From: Bacillus_BD oryzisoli
GTDB lineage: Bacteria; Bacillota; Bacilli; Bacillales; Cytobacillaceae
Assembly (NCBI RefSeq): GCF_036670025.1
Contig: NZ_CP137640.1
Location: 5,180,001 to 5,244,000, forward strand
DNA: 64,000 bases
Direction of reading: 5' to 3'
The translations under genes were made by a program, and so were the position numbers. The notes under the pieces are model-generated. The model was given only the letters and a program-made list of their open reading frames with translations. It made no database searches and was not told the DNA's origin. Shown piece by piece: positions 36,093-44,472 of the stretch (the first letter of the stretch is position 1; each line of letters starts with the position of its first letter).

Positions 36093-37094
36093 CTATTTGA
36101 CGTTCATTGCATTGTAGATGGCTGTGGTGTAGATGGAGCGTGATGCCTGGCTTGTTGCGTAGTAGCGGTCGCCGGCAAATACGGTTGTGGTGTCGATTTT
36201 GCTCATGGTAACTATTGCGTCATGAGCCCAGTAATCAGGACCAACATCGCTATATGGATGACTGGATGCTGCGGCAAATGCTTTGTCCTGTAAGTTAAAC
36301 GCTCTTTCAACAATCACTGCCATTTGTGCTTTAGTCATGTTGTCATTTGGACGAAACGTTCCATCCGGAAAACCGTCAATAATACCAAGTTCTTTGATGA
36401 CAGCAATATCTTTTGCAAATCTGTTTGTTTCCGGTACATCGCTAAAATAATTCAGGCTTGCTGGCTGCTTGTTTAATACTCTGTTAATAATCGCAGCAGC
36501 TTGTCCACGTGTTACATTTGCATCCGGACGGAAGGTACCGTCACCAAACCCTTGAATAACCCCTTGCTTAGTTAACGTTGCAATGGCGGTATAAGATGGG
36601 CTGCTTGTGTATACGTCATTGAATTCTCCAGAGGGACTACCTGTAATAACGCGTGTTGCGCCATAATATTTTGGTCCCCAATAGGTACTGCTCAATGAAT
36701 CAATTTTGATTCCCTTACTACTCGTAGCACTGATAAATTCATTATTACCAATATAGACGCCTGAATGAGTAATGCCGGCTTTATTATAGGTTTTCTCAAA
36801 AAATACTAAATCTCCCGGCTGTAAATCCGCTTTGGAAACCTTTGTTCCAGCATTGTATTGATCAGCCGAAACTCTTGGCAAATTAATTCCTACTTTTTCA
36901 AAAACAAAGAGTATGAATCCGGAGCAATCAAACCCGCTTGGAGTCGTGCCCCCGTATTTATACGGAACTCCTATGTATGATTTAGCAATTCTTATTACAT
37001 CTTCCTGCTGTGTTCCCGCTGCCGAAACAGACTGAAAGGGAAGAAGTGCTAAAAAAAGTCCAATCATTAAAATACGTGTAAAACGCTGTCTCAT
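36093..37094 (-). CDS. NlpC/P60 endopeptidase with SLH domains
   Basis: A 333-residue secreted cysteine peptidase. Signal peptide (1-26), NlpC/P60 domain (about 30-155) with the catalytic Cys in SGFDCSGFI, the His in ITHSGVYIG and the GDLVFF strand, then two clear SLH domains (about 168-275) and a diverged third one that lacks the usual TRAE motif. It cleaves stem peptides (D-Glu to dibasic residue in characterised homologues). GAGGTGG stands before the ATG. The weak third SLH may lower affinity or be a relic. Confidence 0.9.
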   Translation of the reverse strand: MRQRFTRILMIGLFLALLPFQSVSAAGTQQEDVIRIAKSYIGVPYKYGGTTPSGFDCSGFILFVFEKVGINLPRVSADQYNAGTKVSKADLQPGDLVFFEKTYNKAGITHSGVYIGNNEFISATSSKGIKIDSLSSTYWGPKYYGATRVITGSPSGEFNDVYTSSPSYTAIATLTKQGVIQGFGDGTFRPDANVTRGQAAAIINRVLNKQPASLNYFSDVPETNRFAKDIAVIKELGIIDGFPDGTFRPNDNMTKAQMAVIVERAFNLQDKAFAAASSHPYSDVGPDYWAHDAIVTMSKIDTTTVFAGDRYYATSQASRSIYTTAIYNAMNVK

Positions 37095-37335
37095 ACTGCC
37101 ACCTCATAACATTTTCTATCAAATTATCTCTAAAATTATCAAAATATGGTTTAAATGTTTCTGTAACCCTATTCTACCAGATAAAAATATGTTTTTATTT
37201 TACTATTTCATTACAAGACCACATGAATATTCACAAGATTATAATATTTCTTCAATAGATACGTCGAAAACCCTGCAGTAAAGCGCTTTCTATTTTCATT
37301 AAACAAGCTGTTGTATATACAGATACTTTCTTCCA

Positions 37336-37364
37336 GGAAGCATGGGGACGGTTCTTCTGCTTCC
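37336..37364. repeat. Family B repeat
   Basis: GGAAGCATGGGGACGGTTCT then TCTGCTTCC. It lies in the 386-base gap 37095-37480 between two divergent genes. The rest of the gap is AT-rich and shows no gene. Confidence 0.82.
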
Positions 37365-37480
37365 AAATTTAAATTACTGCTTGAAAAAGAAAACCCAGTC
37401 CGTTCTTATCAGTTATTTTTCAGGAACATCCTTTACTCTAAAAATTATAATTCTTTTAAATAGAAAGGATGTTTTCCCTT

Positions 37481-38041
37481 ATGAAATCTATTCAACTATT
37501 CATTGCGATTCTTTTTGTCTAGCTCATGAGTTTTGATTTTGTTGCAAATAACCTTGTTTCAGCTGACGATTTTGATGACCGAGAATATGAACACTATAGT
37601 GAGCATGGTGAGGGACATGATGAGGATGAAGGGTCTTATGAAGAAATCGGTAAAATGGCTGGTTGGAGAACGGCCATTCTAATGGGGAGTGCCGGATTAC
37701 TGCTGCCAATCAGAAGATCGACAAAAGTAATAATCAAAACACTTCCAAGTGCAAAGCAGCTGATTATATCCTTTTCAAAAACACTTGGAAAATCTCATAT
37801 TATGATTGGCATTTTGGTATTGGCAGCAATCTTAGCACACGGAATTCTCATGTTTATTAATGAAGGCGAATTGGAATTGGAAGGTATGATTGGCTTGGGG
37901 TCAATTATTTTCATGGCAGTCGCTGCATTATTAGGAGTTTATTTAGCTAAAAACAAATCAACACGAAAGGTTCGAACCATTCATACCACGTTAATGGTGC
38001 TCGCTTGTTTAATCGGTGTATTTCATATTTTTATCTCATAA
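37481..38041 (+). pseudogene. Four-helix cytochrome-b-like membrane protein, amber codon in signal peptide
   Basis: The reading frame begins at ATG 37481 with AGAAAGGA about ten bases upstream. It encodes the start of a signal peptide (13 codons), meets TAG at 37520-37522, and continues in the same frame for 173 codons. The remainder has an acidic, His-rich linker and four membrane helices. Four spaced histidines (GKSHIM, LAHGIL, RTIHTT, GVFHIF) suggest a di-haem b561/ferric-reductase-like bundle. The internal ATG 37526 lacks a ribosome binding site and would remove most of the signal peptide. So this is a recent pseudogene, a read-through case or a sequencing error. Everything after the TAG looks undamaged. 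Confidence 0.65.
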
Positions 38042-38047
38042 TTCATA

Positions 38048-38169
38048 AGAGGCTGTCCCAAAACAAAAGTGTCAGACACCACTACACCATATCAAGTATC
38101 ACTTTGCGTAAATTGGCAATGGATACTCCAATAAATGGTGGATACCTGACACATTATGGGACAGCCTCT
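38048..38169. mobile_element. 122-bp inverted-repeat element, MITE-like
   Basis: The ends AGAGGCTGTCCCA and TGGGACAGCCTCT are perfect inverted repeats. Pairing continues inward (GTGTCAG / CTGACAC, then ACACCAC / GGTGGAT). Such ends are common on IS1182-like elements. There is no coding potential inside and no clear target duplication. It might also act as a terminator for the upstream gene. Confidence 0.6.
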
Positions 38170-38282
38170 CCTTTTTTGACGAAAAAAGCAGTTATTTGAT
38201 TAATTGTTTATGTAGGAAGTCTCTAGTTTATGAAGAATTTATTAAATATTCAAAAATATACTTTTCATAAAGGAGGAGCGAT

Positions 38283-38801
38283 ATGTTAACATTTTACAAT
38301 CCACAAGAAGGTACGGTAAAACAAATTAAACAGCTTTGTTATAAAGCTGATGGACAGTTAAAGTTATTTTGTCAGATTGGGCCTACCGACAAAGCGTTGG
38401 TTGAAAAATGTGATGAAATTGAAATCATTGCCCGGGTATATGATAACGGGAATCTCATTTTTGACTCCTCGTTGCTCCTTGGGACATCCTTAGGGAAGAA
38501 CAGACCAGTTGGGCAGCGTATTTCTCCACTAGATGAAAGAAAACAAATCCTACATAGAAATTTGAGTGACCCTTCCATTGTTCACAGCAAGTCATTGATT
38601 TATTTTATCGAATGTGAAGAATACAACAAATTTGTTGAGGAAATTTCAAAGCTTCTATTATTAACAGCGTACAGGTCATTTAAATACTTTCAAAACCATG
38701 AAGAGCAATTTGCCGAGCAATTGAATTTTGTCAAGCAGGCTGTAAAGGAGATAAAGGAGAAGGAAAGCAAGCCCTATTCACCTTCAGGGCATCATTTGTA
38801 A
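38283..38801 (+). CDS. Uncharacterised soluble protein
   Basis: A 172-residue protein with no signal peptide or membrane segment. The first 90 residues are mixed strand and helix, and the C-terminal 60 residues are helical and charged (NFVKQAVKEIKEKESK). I do not recognise a family. AAAGGAGG lies eight bases before the ATG, so translation should be strong. Neighbours give no hint to function. Confidence 0.7.
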   Translation: MLTFYNPQEGTVKQIKQLCYKADGQLKLFCQIGPTDKALVEKCDEIEIIARVYDNGNLIFDSSLLLGTSLGKNRPVGQRISPLDERKQILHRNLSDPSIVHSKSLIYFIECEEYNKFVEEISKLLLLTAYRSFKYFQNHEEQFAEQLNFVKQAVKEIKEKESKPYSPSGHHL

Positions 38802-38876
38802 AATAAAGCAGGGAACTTAACTGCCTTTCAAAGTCCTAAAACATCTTTACTTTCACTTTCCTTTTTTTCATTCATT

Positions 38877-38922
38877 AAAATAATAGCCCTGCAGAGGCTT
38901 CACCTTCAACAGAGCTACTATT
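38877..38922 (-). terminator. Minus-strand terminator-like hairpin, dispersed type
   Basis: Minus-strand TAGCTCTGTTGAAGG...CCTCTGCAGGGCTA forms a stem, and the T run is interrupted. It follows the small minus-strand frames at 38966-39299. Confidence 0.5.
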
Positions 38923-38965
38923 GACAAATTCCAATCACAAGCAATAAATAACAAACCAGTTGACC

Positions 38966-39044
38966 TTATTTTTGTCTACCGAGAATATCTTCGGCAATTT
39001 CGCCAAGAATATCACCTAGAATTCCACCAAGTAAATTATTTCAT
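38966..39044 (-). pseudogene. Frameshifted micro-ORF of an amphipathic peptide
   Basis: GAGGAAGGA and an ATG (39042-39044) are followed almost at once by a stop, but a frame shifted by one reads NNLLGGILGDILGEIAEDIL and then GRQK. One added or lost base near the start would give a 26-residue Gly/Leu/Ile-rich amphipathic peptide. It follows the gene at 39054 directly. Either a decayed peptide gene or an error. Confidence 0.3.
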
Positions 39045-39053
39045 GTTCCTTCC

Positions 39054-39299
39054 TCACCTTGGCGGGAAAAGGCCATCTGAAGAATCGGCTGGCTGATAAT
39101 AGAAATATTCCAACTGCAGCTCCTTACCTGTGAACCCAAAGCTGTCATAAATCTGCTTCCCTTTCACTTCTTTAGAAAAACTCAAATCATATCGAATGGT
39201 GTCATTTTCCGGGAAATAATGTCCGCTCGACATCTCAAAATCGCTTTCCTTTAAAAAATAAAACTTTCTAGAGAAAAGTGTCTTTTCTCTCTGAATCAA
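39054..39299 (-). CDS. Small hypothetical protein, possibly truncated
   Basis: An 81-residue frame from TTG 39299, ending just before the micro-ORF. The frame is open for 40 more codons upstream without any good start, and those codons also look coding (KSRFAEVDSEITKID). The gene has therefore probably lost its 5' end. The protein is soluble, rich in Phe, Tyr and Asp. No family is recognised. Confidence 0.35.
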   Translation of the reverse strand: MIQREKTLFSRKFYFLKESDFEMSSGHYFPENDTIRYDLSFSKEVKGKQIYDSFGFTGKELQLEYFYYQPADSSDGLFPPR

Positions 39300-39606
39300 G
39301 TCGATTTTGGTTATCTCTGAGTCTACCTCAGCAAATCTGGATTTGAATTTGCTCCTGCTGTTTATTATAAGGGCAACTATATTGCCCTTATCGTTATGTT
39401 TTTGTGCTCATAATTTTAGTATGTATAAGATAGAAAACTCGCTGGGTGGAATCCACTATCGTTATGGATCCAAGATAATATGTGGATACTTATCTTATAT
39501 TTCATGGTACTAGTGATTGTTTTACTATTTTTCCATTTTCATTTTCGTTTTTTCAACATAATGAAAAAATAGCCTGGACAGAGGAACAGCTTTCCTCGCC
39601 CGCTTA
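39300..39606. other. Intergenic stretch with no convincing gene
   Basis: About 300 bases. The left part continues the open frame of the truncated gene at 39054. A 31-codon frame at about 39480-39575 on the plus strand would encode one membrane helix, but it has no ribosome binding site. Confidence 0.3.
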
Positions 39607-40011
39607 TCAACCTTTGTAATATTTTATTCCCAGTCTTGTTGCCCAGCCCTCACACCAGAATTGCTCATAAGGCGGTAAGGAATAACCCTTTGCTTTTAAG
39701 TAGTTTCGGTGATGATATCTTACTGCCGATGGGATGGTTACGAGAAAAGGCATAAGCGGGCCTAACAGTAAGTTTTGGAAACCATGTCCGTATTCGTGGG
39801 ACTTTAACTGCGTATTAGCGTTTTTCTGGACAAAGAAGAAACCTCCGAAGTTCACTCCACCCCAATTTCTGGCGACTTCAAAATAGACGGCATAGCCAAA
39901 TGTTTTCAGTTTGTATCCCCGGCATAGCAACACAAATGCAATAGCCGCTCCGATTAGATTTAACGGTAATCCCCAGGTTAGTTGGATGAACCAATATAAA
40001 AATTTGCGCAT
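39607..40011 (-). CDS. Small membrane protein with HExxH motif
   Basis: A 134-residue protein with a hydrophobic N-terminal segment (about 5-30), a second hydrophobic stretch near 85-100 and the motif HEYGH in KSHEYGHGFQNLLLGP (about residues 72-76). HExxH is the zinc-binding core of many metallopeptidases. A possible third ligand lies in WCEGWATR near the C-terminus. AGAAGGTGG stands before the ATG. No characterised family is recognised, so the peptidase idea is an inference from the motif. Confidence 0.7.
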   Translation of the reverse strand: MRKFLYWFIQLTWGLPLNLIGAAIAFVLLCRGYKLKTFGYAVYFEVARNWGGVNFGGFFFVQKNANTQLKSHEYGHGFQNLLLGPLMPFLVTIPSAVRYHHRNYLKAKGYSLPPYEQFWCEGWATRLGIKYYKG

Positions 40012-40110
40012 ACCACCTTCTCATCTCCTTGTCTCCATGGTAGCATTTAATGCTTTTTATGAAAAAACAGGACAAAAAAACCTATCTTTCCCTATGTCCT
40101 TCCTAAAAAA

Positions 40111-40162
40111 GGAAGCAAAAGAACCGTCCCCCTGCTTCCAAAAGAACTGTCCCTTTGCTTCC
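40111..40162. repeat. Family B repeat, one and a half units
   Basis: GGAAGCAAAAGAACCGTCCC then CCTGCTTCC, followed by AAAAGAACTGTCCCTTTGC then TTCC. It abuts the stop codon of the ribbon-helix-helix gene (40164). Confidence 0.85.
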
Positions 40163-40163
40163 T

Positions 40164-40316
40164 TTATTCTTTGTTTCTTCCTGCTTCTTTTAGCGCCTTT
40201 TTTAGTAATAGTTCGATTTGTGCGTTGACGCTTCGAAGTTCATCACTTGCCCATTTTTCAAGGGCATCGTATGTCTTTTGGTCGATTCGAAGCAAAAATC
40301 GTTTTTTCTCAGCCAC
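40164..40316 (-). CDS. Ribbon-helix-helix (Arc/MetJ-type) small protein
   Basis: A 50-residue frame, too short for most gene callers. It starts at GTG 40316, 14 bases after the SPFH gene stop, with AAGG upstream. The N-terminal strand KKRFLLRIDQKTYDALE and the helix KWASDELRSVNAQIELLL are typical of the RHH fold, where the strand binds DNA as a dimer. The tail is basic (KKALKEAGRNKE). It is in an operon with the SPFH gene and may regulate it. Confidence 0.8.
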   Translation of the reverse strand: MAEKKRFLLRIDQKTYDALEKWASDELRSVNAQIELLLKKALKEAGRNKE

Positions 40317-40330
40317 ATTGATTCACAACC

Positions 40331-41197
40331 TTAATAAATGGTTCCTGTATTAATAATCGGCTGATTTCCTTTTTCGGATACTAACGCCACCATTAAATTA
40401 TTCACCATTTGTGCCTTTTTCTCTTCATCCAGCTCAACAATCTGCTCGTTGCTTAGCTGGTCAATAGCTGATTTTACCATGGAGACAGCCCCGTCCACAA
40501 TCACCTTCCGTGCCGCGAGAACTGCCCTTGCCTGCTGTCTCTGCAGCATTGAATGAGCAATCTCACTTGAGTAGGCTAAATGCATAATTCTTGCTTCAAT
40601 GATTTCCACGCCTGCGACCTGTAATCTTCTTTGTAAATCTTGAGTCAGGACATCCCCTACTTCATCTGAATGCTGACGCAATGAAATTTCATAATCGTTG
40701 TTAAAATTATCATAAGGGTACTGACTGGCAATATGTCGTAGACCAGTTTCACTTTGGGTATGAACAAATTCCTTGTAATCCTCTACATCAAAAACCGCCT
40801 TTGCTGTATCAAACACCTTATAAACAACGACTGCTGCAATTTCAATCGGATTTCCCTCAAGATCATTTACCTTCAATCGATCGCTGTTAAAGTTGATGAC
40901 ACGTAAGGAAACCGTTCTTCGCGATGTAAAAGGAACCGTGAACCAAAAGCCTTCCTTTTTAATAACACCCAAATAATTACCGAACAACGTAAATACCTTC
41001 GACTGGTTCGGCTGAATAATCGTAAATCCAGTAAGGGAAATGAGTAACACTAACAAAAGAATGACTCCTAAAACAAATGAACTAGGGCTTTCAGTTATAA
41101 AAAAGGATCTAGCCGAAAATACGAGTCCGACGATCAACACCAGCACGATAAACAAACCAACAAAACCATTCCATTTAAACATCTCTTTTTCCTTCAT
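40331..41197 (-). CDS. SPFH / band 7 domain membrane protein
   Basis: A 288-residue protein with two close N-terminal hydrophobic segments (about 8-55) and an SPFH domain. The latter has FTLFGNYLGV, EGFWFTVPFTSRR, VYKVFDTAKAVFDVEDYKEF and the helix QQARAVLAARKVIVDGAVSM. SPFH proteins form rings on membranes and organise proteases or lipids. ATG 41197 is preferred because AAGGAG lies eight bases upstream. GTG 41206 would place that site inside the gene. It is followed by the ribbon-helix-helix gene. Confidence 0.88.
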   Translation of the reverse strand: MKEKEMFKWNGFVGLFIVLVLIVGLVFSARSFFITESPSSFVLGVILLLVLLISLTGFTIIQPNQSKVFTLFGNYLGVIKKEGFWFTVPFTSRRTVSLRVINFNSDRLKVNDLEGNPIEIAAVVVYKVFDTAKAVFDVEDYKEFVHTQSETGLRHIASQYPYDNFNNDYEISLRQHSDEVGDVLTQDLQRRLQVAGVEIIEARIMHLAYSSEIAHSMLQRQQARAVLAARKVIVDGAVSMVKSAIDQLSNEQIVELDEEKKAQMVNNLMVALVSEKGNQPIINTGTIY

Positions 41198-41287
41198 ATC
41201 TATCACTCCTTGTGATATTTCCTTGATACTAATATGATATCACTTTAATATCGAAATGTGAAGGAATAAAAAGCCTAATTTCATTTT

Positions 41288-41314
41288 GGGTCAAGGGGAC
41301 AGGCACCGCGACCC
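41288..41314. repeat. Family C repeat
   Basis: GGGTCAAGGGGACAGGCACC then GCGACCC. It contains the GGGACAGGCACC motif and has inverted ends GGGTC and GACCC. A related inverted copy is at 43029-43055. Confidence 0.65.
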
Positions 41315-41440
41315 ACCCATATTTCAGGGCTACCACGTCCAACTTAATTCTAGTAATGAACTCAGCGCCACCATGTCCCACCATTTTAATTGCTAGCAGA
41401 AACCTTATCCTCTATAGTAAAAAATAGGAGGAGATCAGGT

Positions 41441-41761
41441 ATGAAGACATTCGAGTTAAAATCCGGCACAAAAGTGATGGTTGATGAGAATAGAATCATC
41501 ATCGAAAGAACCGGTGGAAAAAGTGCAATGAAGGGATTATTAACTGGAAGAACGATGGGACAGATGTCGATCAAAACATCAGCATTAACAGGATTAATTT
41601 TCTTTGCTGATTACTTAGTCATTTGTGCATCCGGCCTTCCTACACCGAATGATTTTAAATTATCCAGCATCGCAGAAGTGAAACAATATCCTAATTGCAT
41701 TGTTGGGAAAGAGCAGGAATTAGTTGAAATATATCAATACTTAACAGGATTTTTAAAATAA
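41441..41761 (+). CDS. Small PH-like domain protein
   Basis: A 106-residue soluble protein with alternating beta strands and a C-terminal helix (EQELVEIYQYLTGFL), which fits a bacterial pleckstrin-homology-like fold. The GRTMGQMSIKTSALTGL stretch is typical of such short proteins. ATG 41441 is chosen because GGAGGAG lies eight bases upstream. The frame extends to 41390 without a start site. No role can be assigned. Confidence 0.65.
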   Translation: MKTFELKSGTKVMVDENRIIIERTGGKSAMKGLLTGRTMGQMSIKTSALTGLIFFADYLVICASGLPTPNDFKLSSIAEVKQYPNCIVGKEQELVEIYQYLTGFLK

Positions 41762-41839
41762 AAATTTTATCTAAAGAGGAACCTATACCGAGTATAATGA
41801 AATGAACGAAATCGGTATATAAAGGAGAAGTTTCGAACT

Positions 41840-42895
41840 GTGAAAATAGGACCGCGCGTCATTAAAACAGGAATTGCTGTTACGCTGGCATTATACATAT
41901 GTTCCGTATTAAAACTAGAATCAGCCGTTTTTGCCGGCATGGCGGCAATCTTTACACTCCAGCCGTCCATTTATCGGACATGGAAGCAGGTTGGGGATCA
42001 GGTGAAAACGAATATTCTGGGCGCCTTCTTTGCTATGCTTGGCTTATATTTACTTGGCAACGATCCGATTTCAATCGGCCTGGTCATGATCATTGTGATT
42101 GGCATGTCCGTTAAATTCAAAATGGCGGAAACCATCTCTCTTACACTTGTAACCGTTCTTGCAGTCATGAGTGCGCCTGGTGATGAAGACTGGATGTTTG
42201 CCTTACAGCGTTTTGCGCTGACCTTTATTGGAATGGCCTCAGCCTTAGTCGTAAATATTTTCATCTCACCGCCAAATTATAAGAAAATGTATATCGAAAA
42301 AGTTAACAGTGTGTTTCAAAATATGTCGATCTTGATGCGGACAGCCATCTCGGATGAAATGACCGAGAAATCGTTCCATGAGCAAATGCGGCAGCTGGAA
42401 AAGGATATTTTAAAATTAGAGGAGCAGTATCGCTTGTTTGATGAAGAACGTGAAAAAATGGCCAAACTCAATCAGCTGGACCTACGTGAAATTGTCGTCT
42501 TTAGACAAATGTTTAAATCGCTGCAGCAGGGATTTATCGTGCTGGAGGATATTGACTCTTTCTATTTTAAAAGCAAGCCGACTGAGGAGGATAACCGGTT
42601 ATTTGATCAGCAATTAGAACTGCTAATCAAATACCATGAGCTCTTTTTGCTAAAATACGACGGAATCATTAAGATGGATGATCCAAGACAGGATGAGGAC
42701 AGGCTGAAGGATACAACGATTTTTTTAGAAAAAGTAATAGCCGCTTATCAGGACCATCATAAAATCCAGCTTACGATTATTGGTACGTCCATTTATAATT
42801 ATGCTTACCAAATTGACCGTCTCGATCAACTGGTGGAGCAGTTTATGGCTTATAAGGAGAGAGCCACGGAAACGCGTGAACTCAACAAATCGTAA
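41840..42895 (+). CDS. Aromatic acid exporter-family (ArAE, DUF939) membrane protein
   Basis: A 351-residue protein. The N-terminal half has four to five membrane helices (about 10-145, with AVFAGMAAIFTLQPSIYRTW, the YqjA-like signature), and the C-terminal half is a long helical cytoplasmic domain rich in Glu and Lys. Related proteins belong to the FUSC/ArAE superfamily that exports aromatic acids, but the Bacillus members are not well characterised. The start is GTG with AAAGGAGAAG upstream. A terminator follows at 42936. Confidence 0.85.
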   Translation: MKIGPRVIKTGIAVTLALYICSVLKLESAVFAGMAAIFTLQPSIYRTWKQVGDQVKTNILGAFFAMLGLYLLGNDPISIGLVMIIVIGMSVKFKMAETISLTLVTVLAVMSAPGDEDWMFALQRFALTFIGMASALVVNIFISPPNYKKMYIEKVNSVFQNMSILMRTAISDEMTEKSFHEQMRQLEKDILKLEEQYRLFDEEREKMAKLNQLDLREIVVFRQMFKSLQQGFIVLEDIDSFYFKSKPTEEDNRLFDQQLELLIKYHELFLLKYDGIIKMDDPRQDEDRLKDTTIFLEKVIAAYQDHHKIQLTIIGTSIYNYAYQIDRLDQLVEQFMAYKERATETRELNKS

Positions 42896-42935
42896 TGGCT
42901 GGCTCTCTTGTTCCAAGAAATTTAATAACATTATT

Positions 42936-42972
42936 CGAAAAGCCCTGAAGTAATGAAACACTTCGGGGTTTA
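42936..42972 (+). terminator. Intrinsic terminator of the ArAE gene
   Basis: CCCTGAAGT / ACTTCGGGG stem with AAAA on the left. The T run on the right is weak (TTTATC). Confidence 0.55.
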
Positions 42973-43028
42973 TCATTATATCACCACAAAGCGCTGTCTC
43001 AAGTGTCCTTTTCCTTCTATCACAAACT

Positions 43029-43055
43029 GGGAGGCGGTGCCTGTCCCTCCGACCC
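43029..43055. repeat. Family C repeat
   Basis: GGGAGGCGGTGCCTGTCCCT then CCGACCC, the inverse of the copy at 41288. The enclosing gap 42896-43223 (328 bases) otherwise holds a terminator and AT-rich upstream sequence. Confidence 0.6.
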
Positions 43056-43223
43056 ATTCAAATATTCAAAAATAGATACATCATGAATCATTTTCTTTCA
43101 TATTATAAAAATACGACTTAAAACTCTATCAACATTTCGGCAACTCTATTTCAGCTTTAATATTTAGAACAAGTTATCTGACATTTCGTCGACATGCTAT
43201 AATAATACTAGGGGTGGAAAAAA

Positions 43224-43964
43224 ATGGAGTGGTTTGGCAACAGCAGTAAGTCATTCGATTTTGATATGTTTTCCCGAAGTCATCTAATTGTAGTAGCTAT
43301 TTTTCTCATTATTACAGTCGCTATTTTCCTAAATCGAAAGAAAATGAAGTCTGGAATCTGGAGAAAAATTGAAATCAGTGCGGCCCTCTCGTTGATATTA
43401 TTTGAAATCACCTATCACGTATGGATGTACGTGAATCATGACTGGAAATTTAGCCGTTCCCTTCCGTTAGAACTTTGCAACATCAGCCTCATCTTATGTG
43501 TTATTTTACTCCTAACGAAGAAAAAATTAGTCTTTGAAATTTTATTCTTTACAGCTTTATTAGGTGCTTCACAAGCGATCTTAACACCTGCCCTATCATA
43601 CGATTTTCCTCACTTTCGATTTTTTCATTTCTTCTATGCGCACATCATGGTCGTTTGGGTAACCTTATATTTTACTTGGGTAAAAGGATATCATCCAACC
43701 TTTCGTTCTGTTATCAAATTAATTGTCTTTATCAATCTTCTACTCCCTGTCATTTTAGCCATAAATAAGTGGACAAACGGGAACTACTGGTTTTTACGTC
43801 ATAAACCTAAAGGTCCAAGTCTTTTTGACGCGCTCGGCCCCTACCCTTGGTATATTTTATCTTTGGAGGGACTGTTGGTTGTCTTGAGCCTGATTGCATG
43901 GCTTATTTTTCGGAAGTGGGAAAAAGAGCATCATAAGGATCATTCGCGATCTCCGGTGGCGTGA
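43224..43964 (+). CDS. YwaF-like (TIGR02206) integral membrane protein
   Basis: A 246-residue protein with seven predicted membrane helices. Features of the TIGR02206/YwaF family include FSRSHLIVVAIF near the N-terminus, SLPLELCNISLIL, ILTPALSYDFPHFRFFHFF and NGNYWFLRHKPKGPSLFDALGPYPWYI. The family is found across Bacillaceae and related to eukaryotic TMEM164, and its activity in bacteria is not established. A strong terminator follows the stop. Confidence 0.88.
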   Translation: MEWFGNSSKSFDFDMFSRSHLIVVAIFLIITVAIFLNRKKMKSGIWRKIEISAALSLILFEITYHVWMYVNHDWKFSRSLPLELCNISLILCVILLLTKKKLVFEILFFTALLGASQAILTPALSYDFPHFRFFHFFYAHIMVVWVTLYFTWVKGYHPTFRSVIKLIVFINLLLPVILAINKWTNGNYWFLRHKPKGPSLFDALGPYPWYILSLEGLLVVLSLIAWLIFRKWEKEHHKDHSRSPVA

Positions 43965-43981
43965 GTTTGGTTGGTAAATAT

Positions 43982-44023
43982 TAAAAAGCTATGTAGATAG
44001 TAATTGTCTACATAGCTTTTTAA
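43982..44023. terminator. Intrinsic terminator of the YwaF-like gene
   Basis: AAAAAGCTATGTAGA / TCTACATAGCTTTTT perfect stem with a short loop, beginning 18 bases after the stop. Confidence 0.85.
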
Positions 44024-44336
44024 TATTATTTGTCTGCTATTCCACAAAATACGACATAACTCGGGTTGTCACAGTGACGTTACCCTAGTCTTCAGATTTT
44101 AGATACAAAAGCACCACAAACGCCCCTATCTTAAGCATATTTCATCATTTTTTTATAGCTATTATGGTAAAATTATCTTACCTTGCACTATTTTCAAATT
44201 AAAAACATACTTATCCATATTACCCATTACCTATTCATGGACTAACTACTAAAGTATCATGTGATTGAAGCTTCTAAAGTAAGTTCAAATGTTTTTCAAT
44301 TTGAAAGGATAAAAGAATTATAAGGGAGGAAACTGA

Positions 44337-44458
44337 GAAACGATACACTATTACTTATTTCTATAATTATTTTCATTGCTGCAGGGTCCAGTAATAATTC
44401 AGAAACGGCAGCTGGTGAAACAAAACCAAATGAATTAAAAGACACAGACAACGGTTGA
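44337..44458 (+). pseudogene. Decayed lipoprotein leader
   Basis: GGGAGG is followed by a frame without a proper start that reads TLLLISIIIFIAAGSSNNSE and on to a TGA. This looks like a lipoprotein signal in which the lipobox Cys has become Ser (GGG TCC where GGG TGC is expected) and the start region has been shifted. It ends where the next gene begins. The remaining part of the 508-base gap 43965-44472 is a terminator and AT-rich sequence. Confidence 0.35.
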
Positions 44459-44472
44459 AAAGGAGTAGTCAA

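Noticed and set aside
39480..39575. Plus-strand 31-codon frame with one membrane helix
   Set aside because: No ribosome binding site and no neighbour support.
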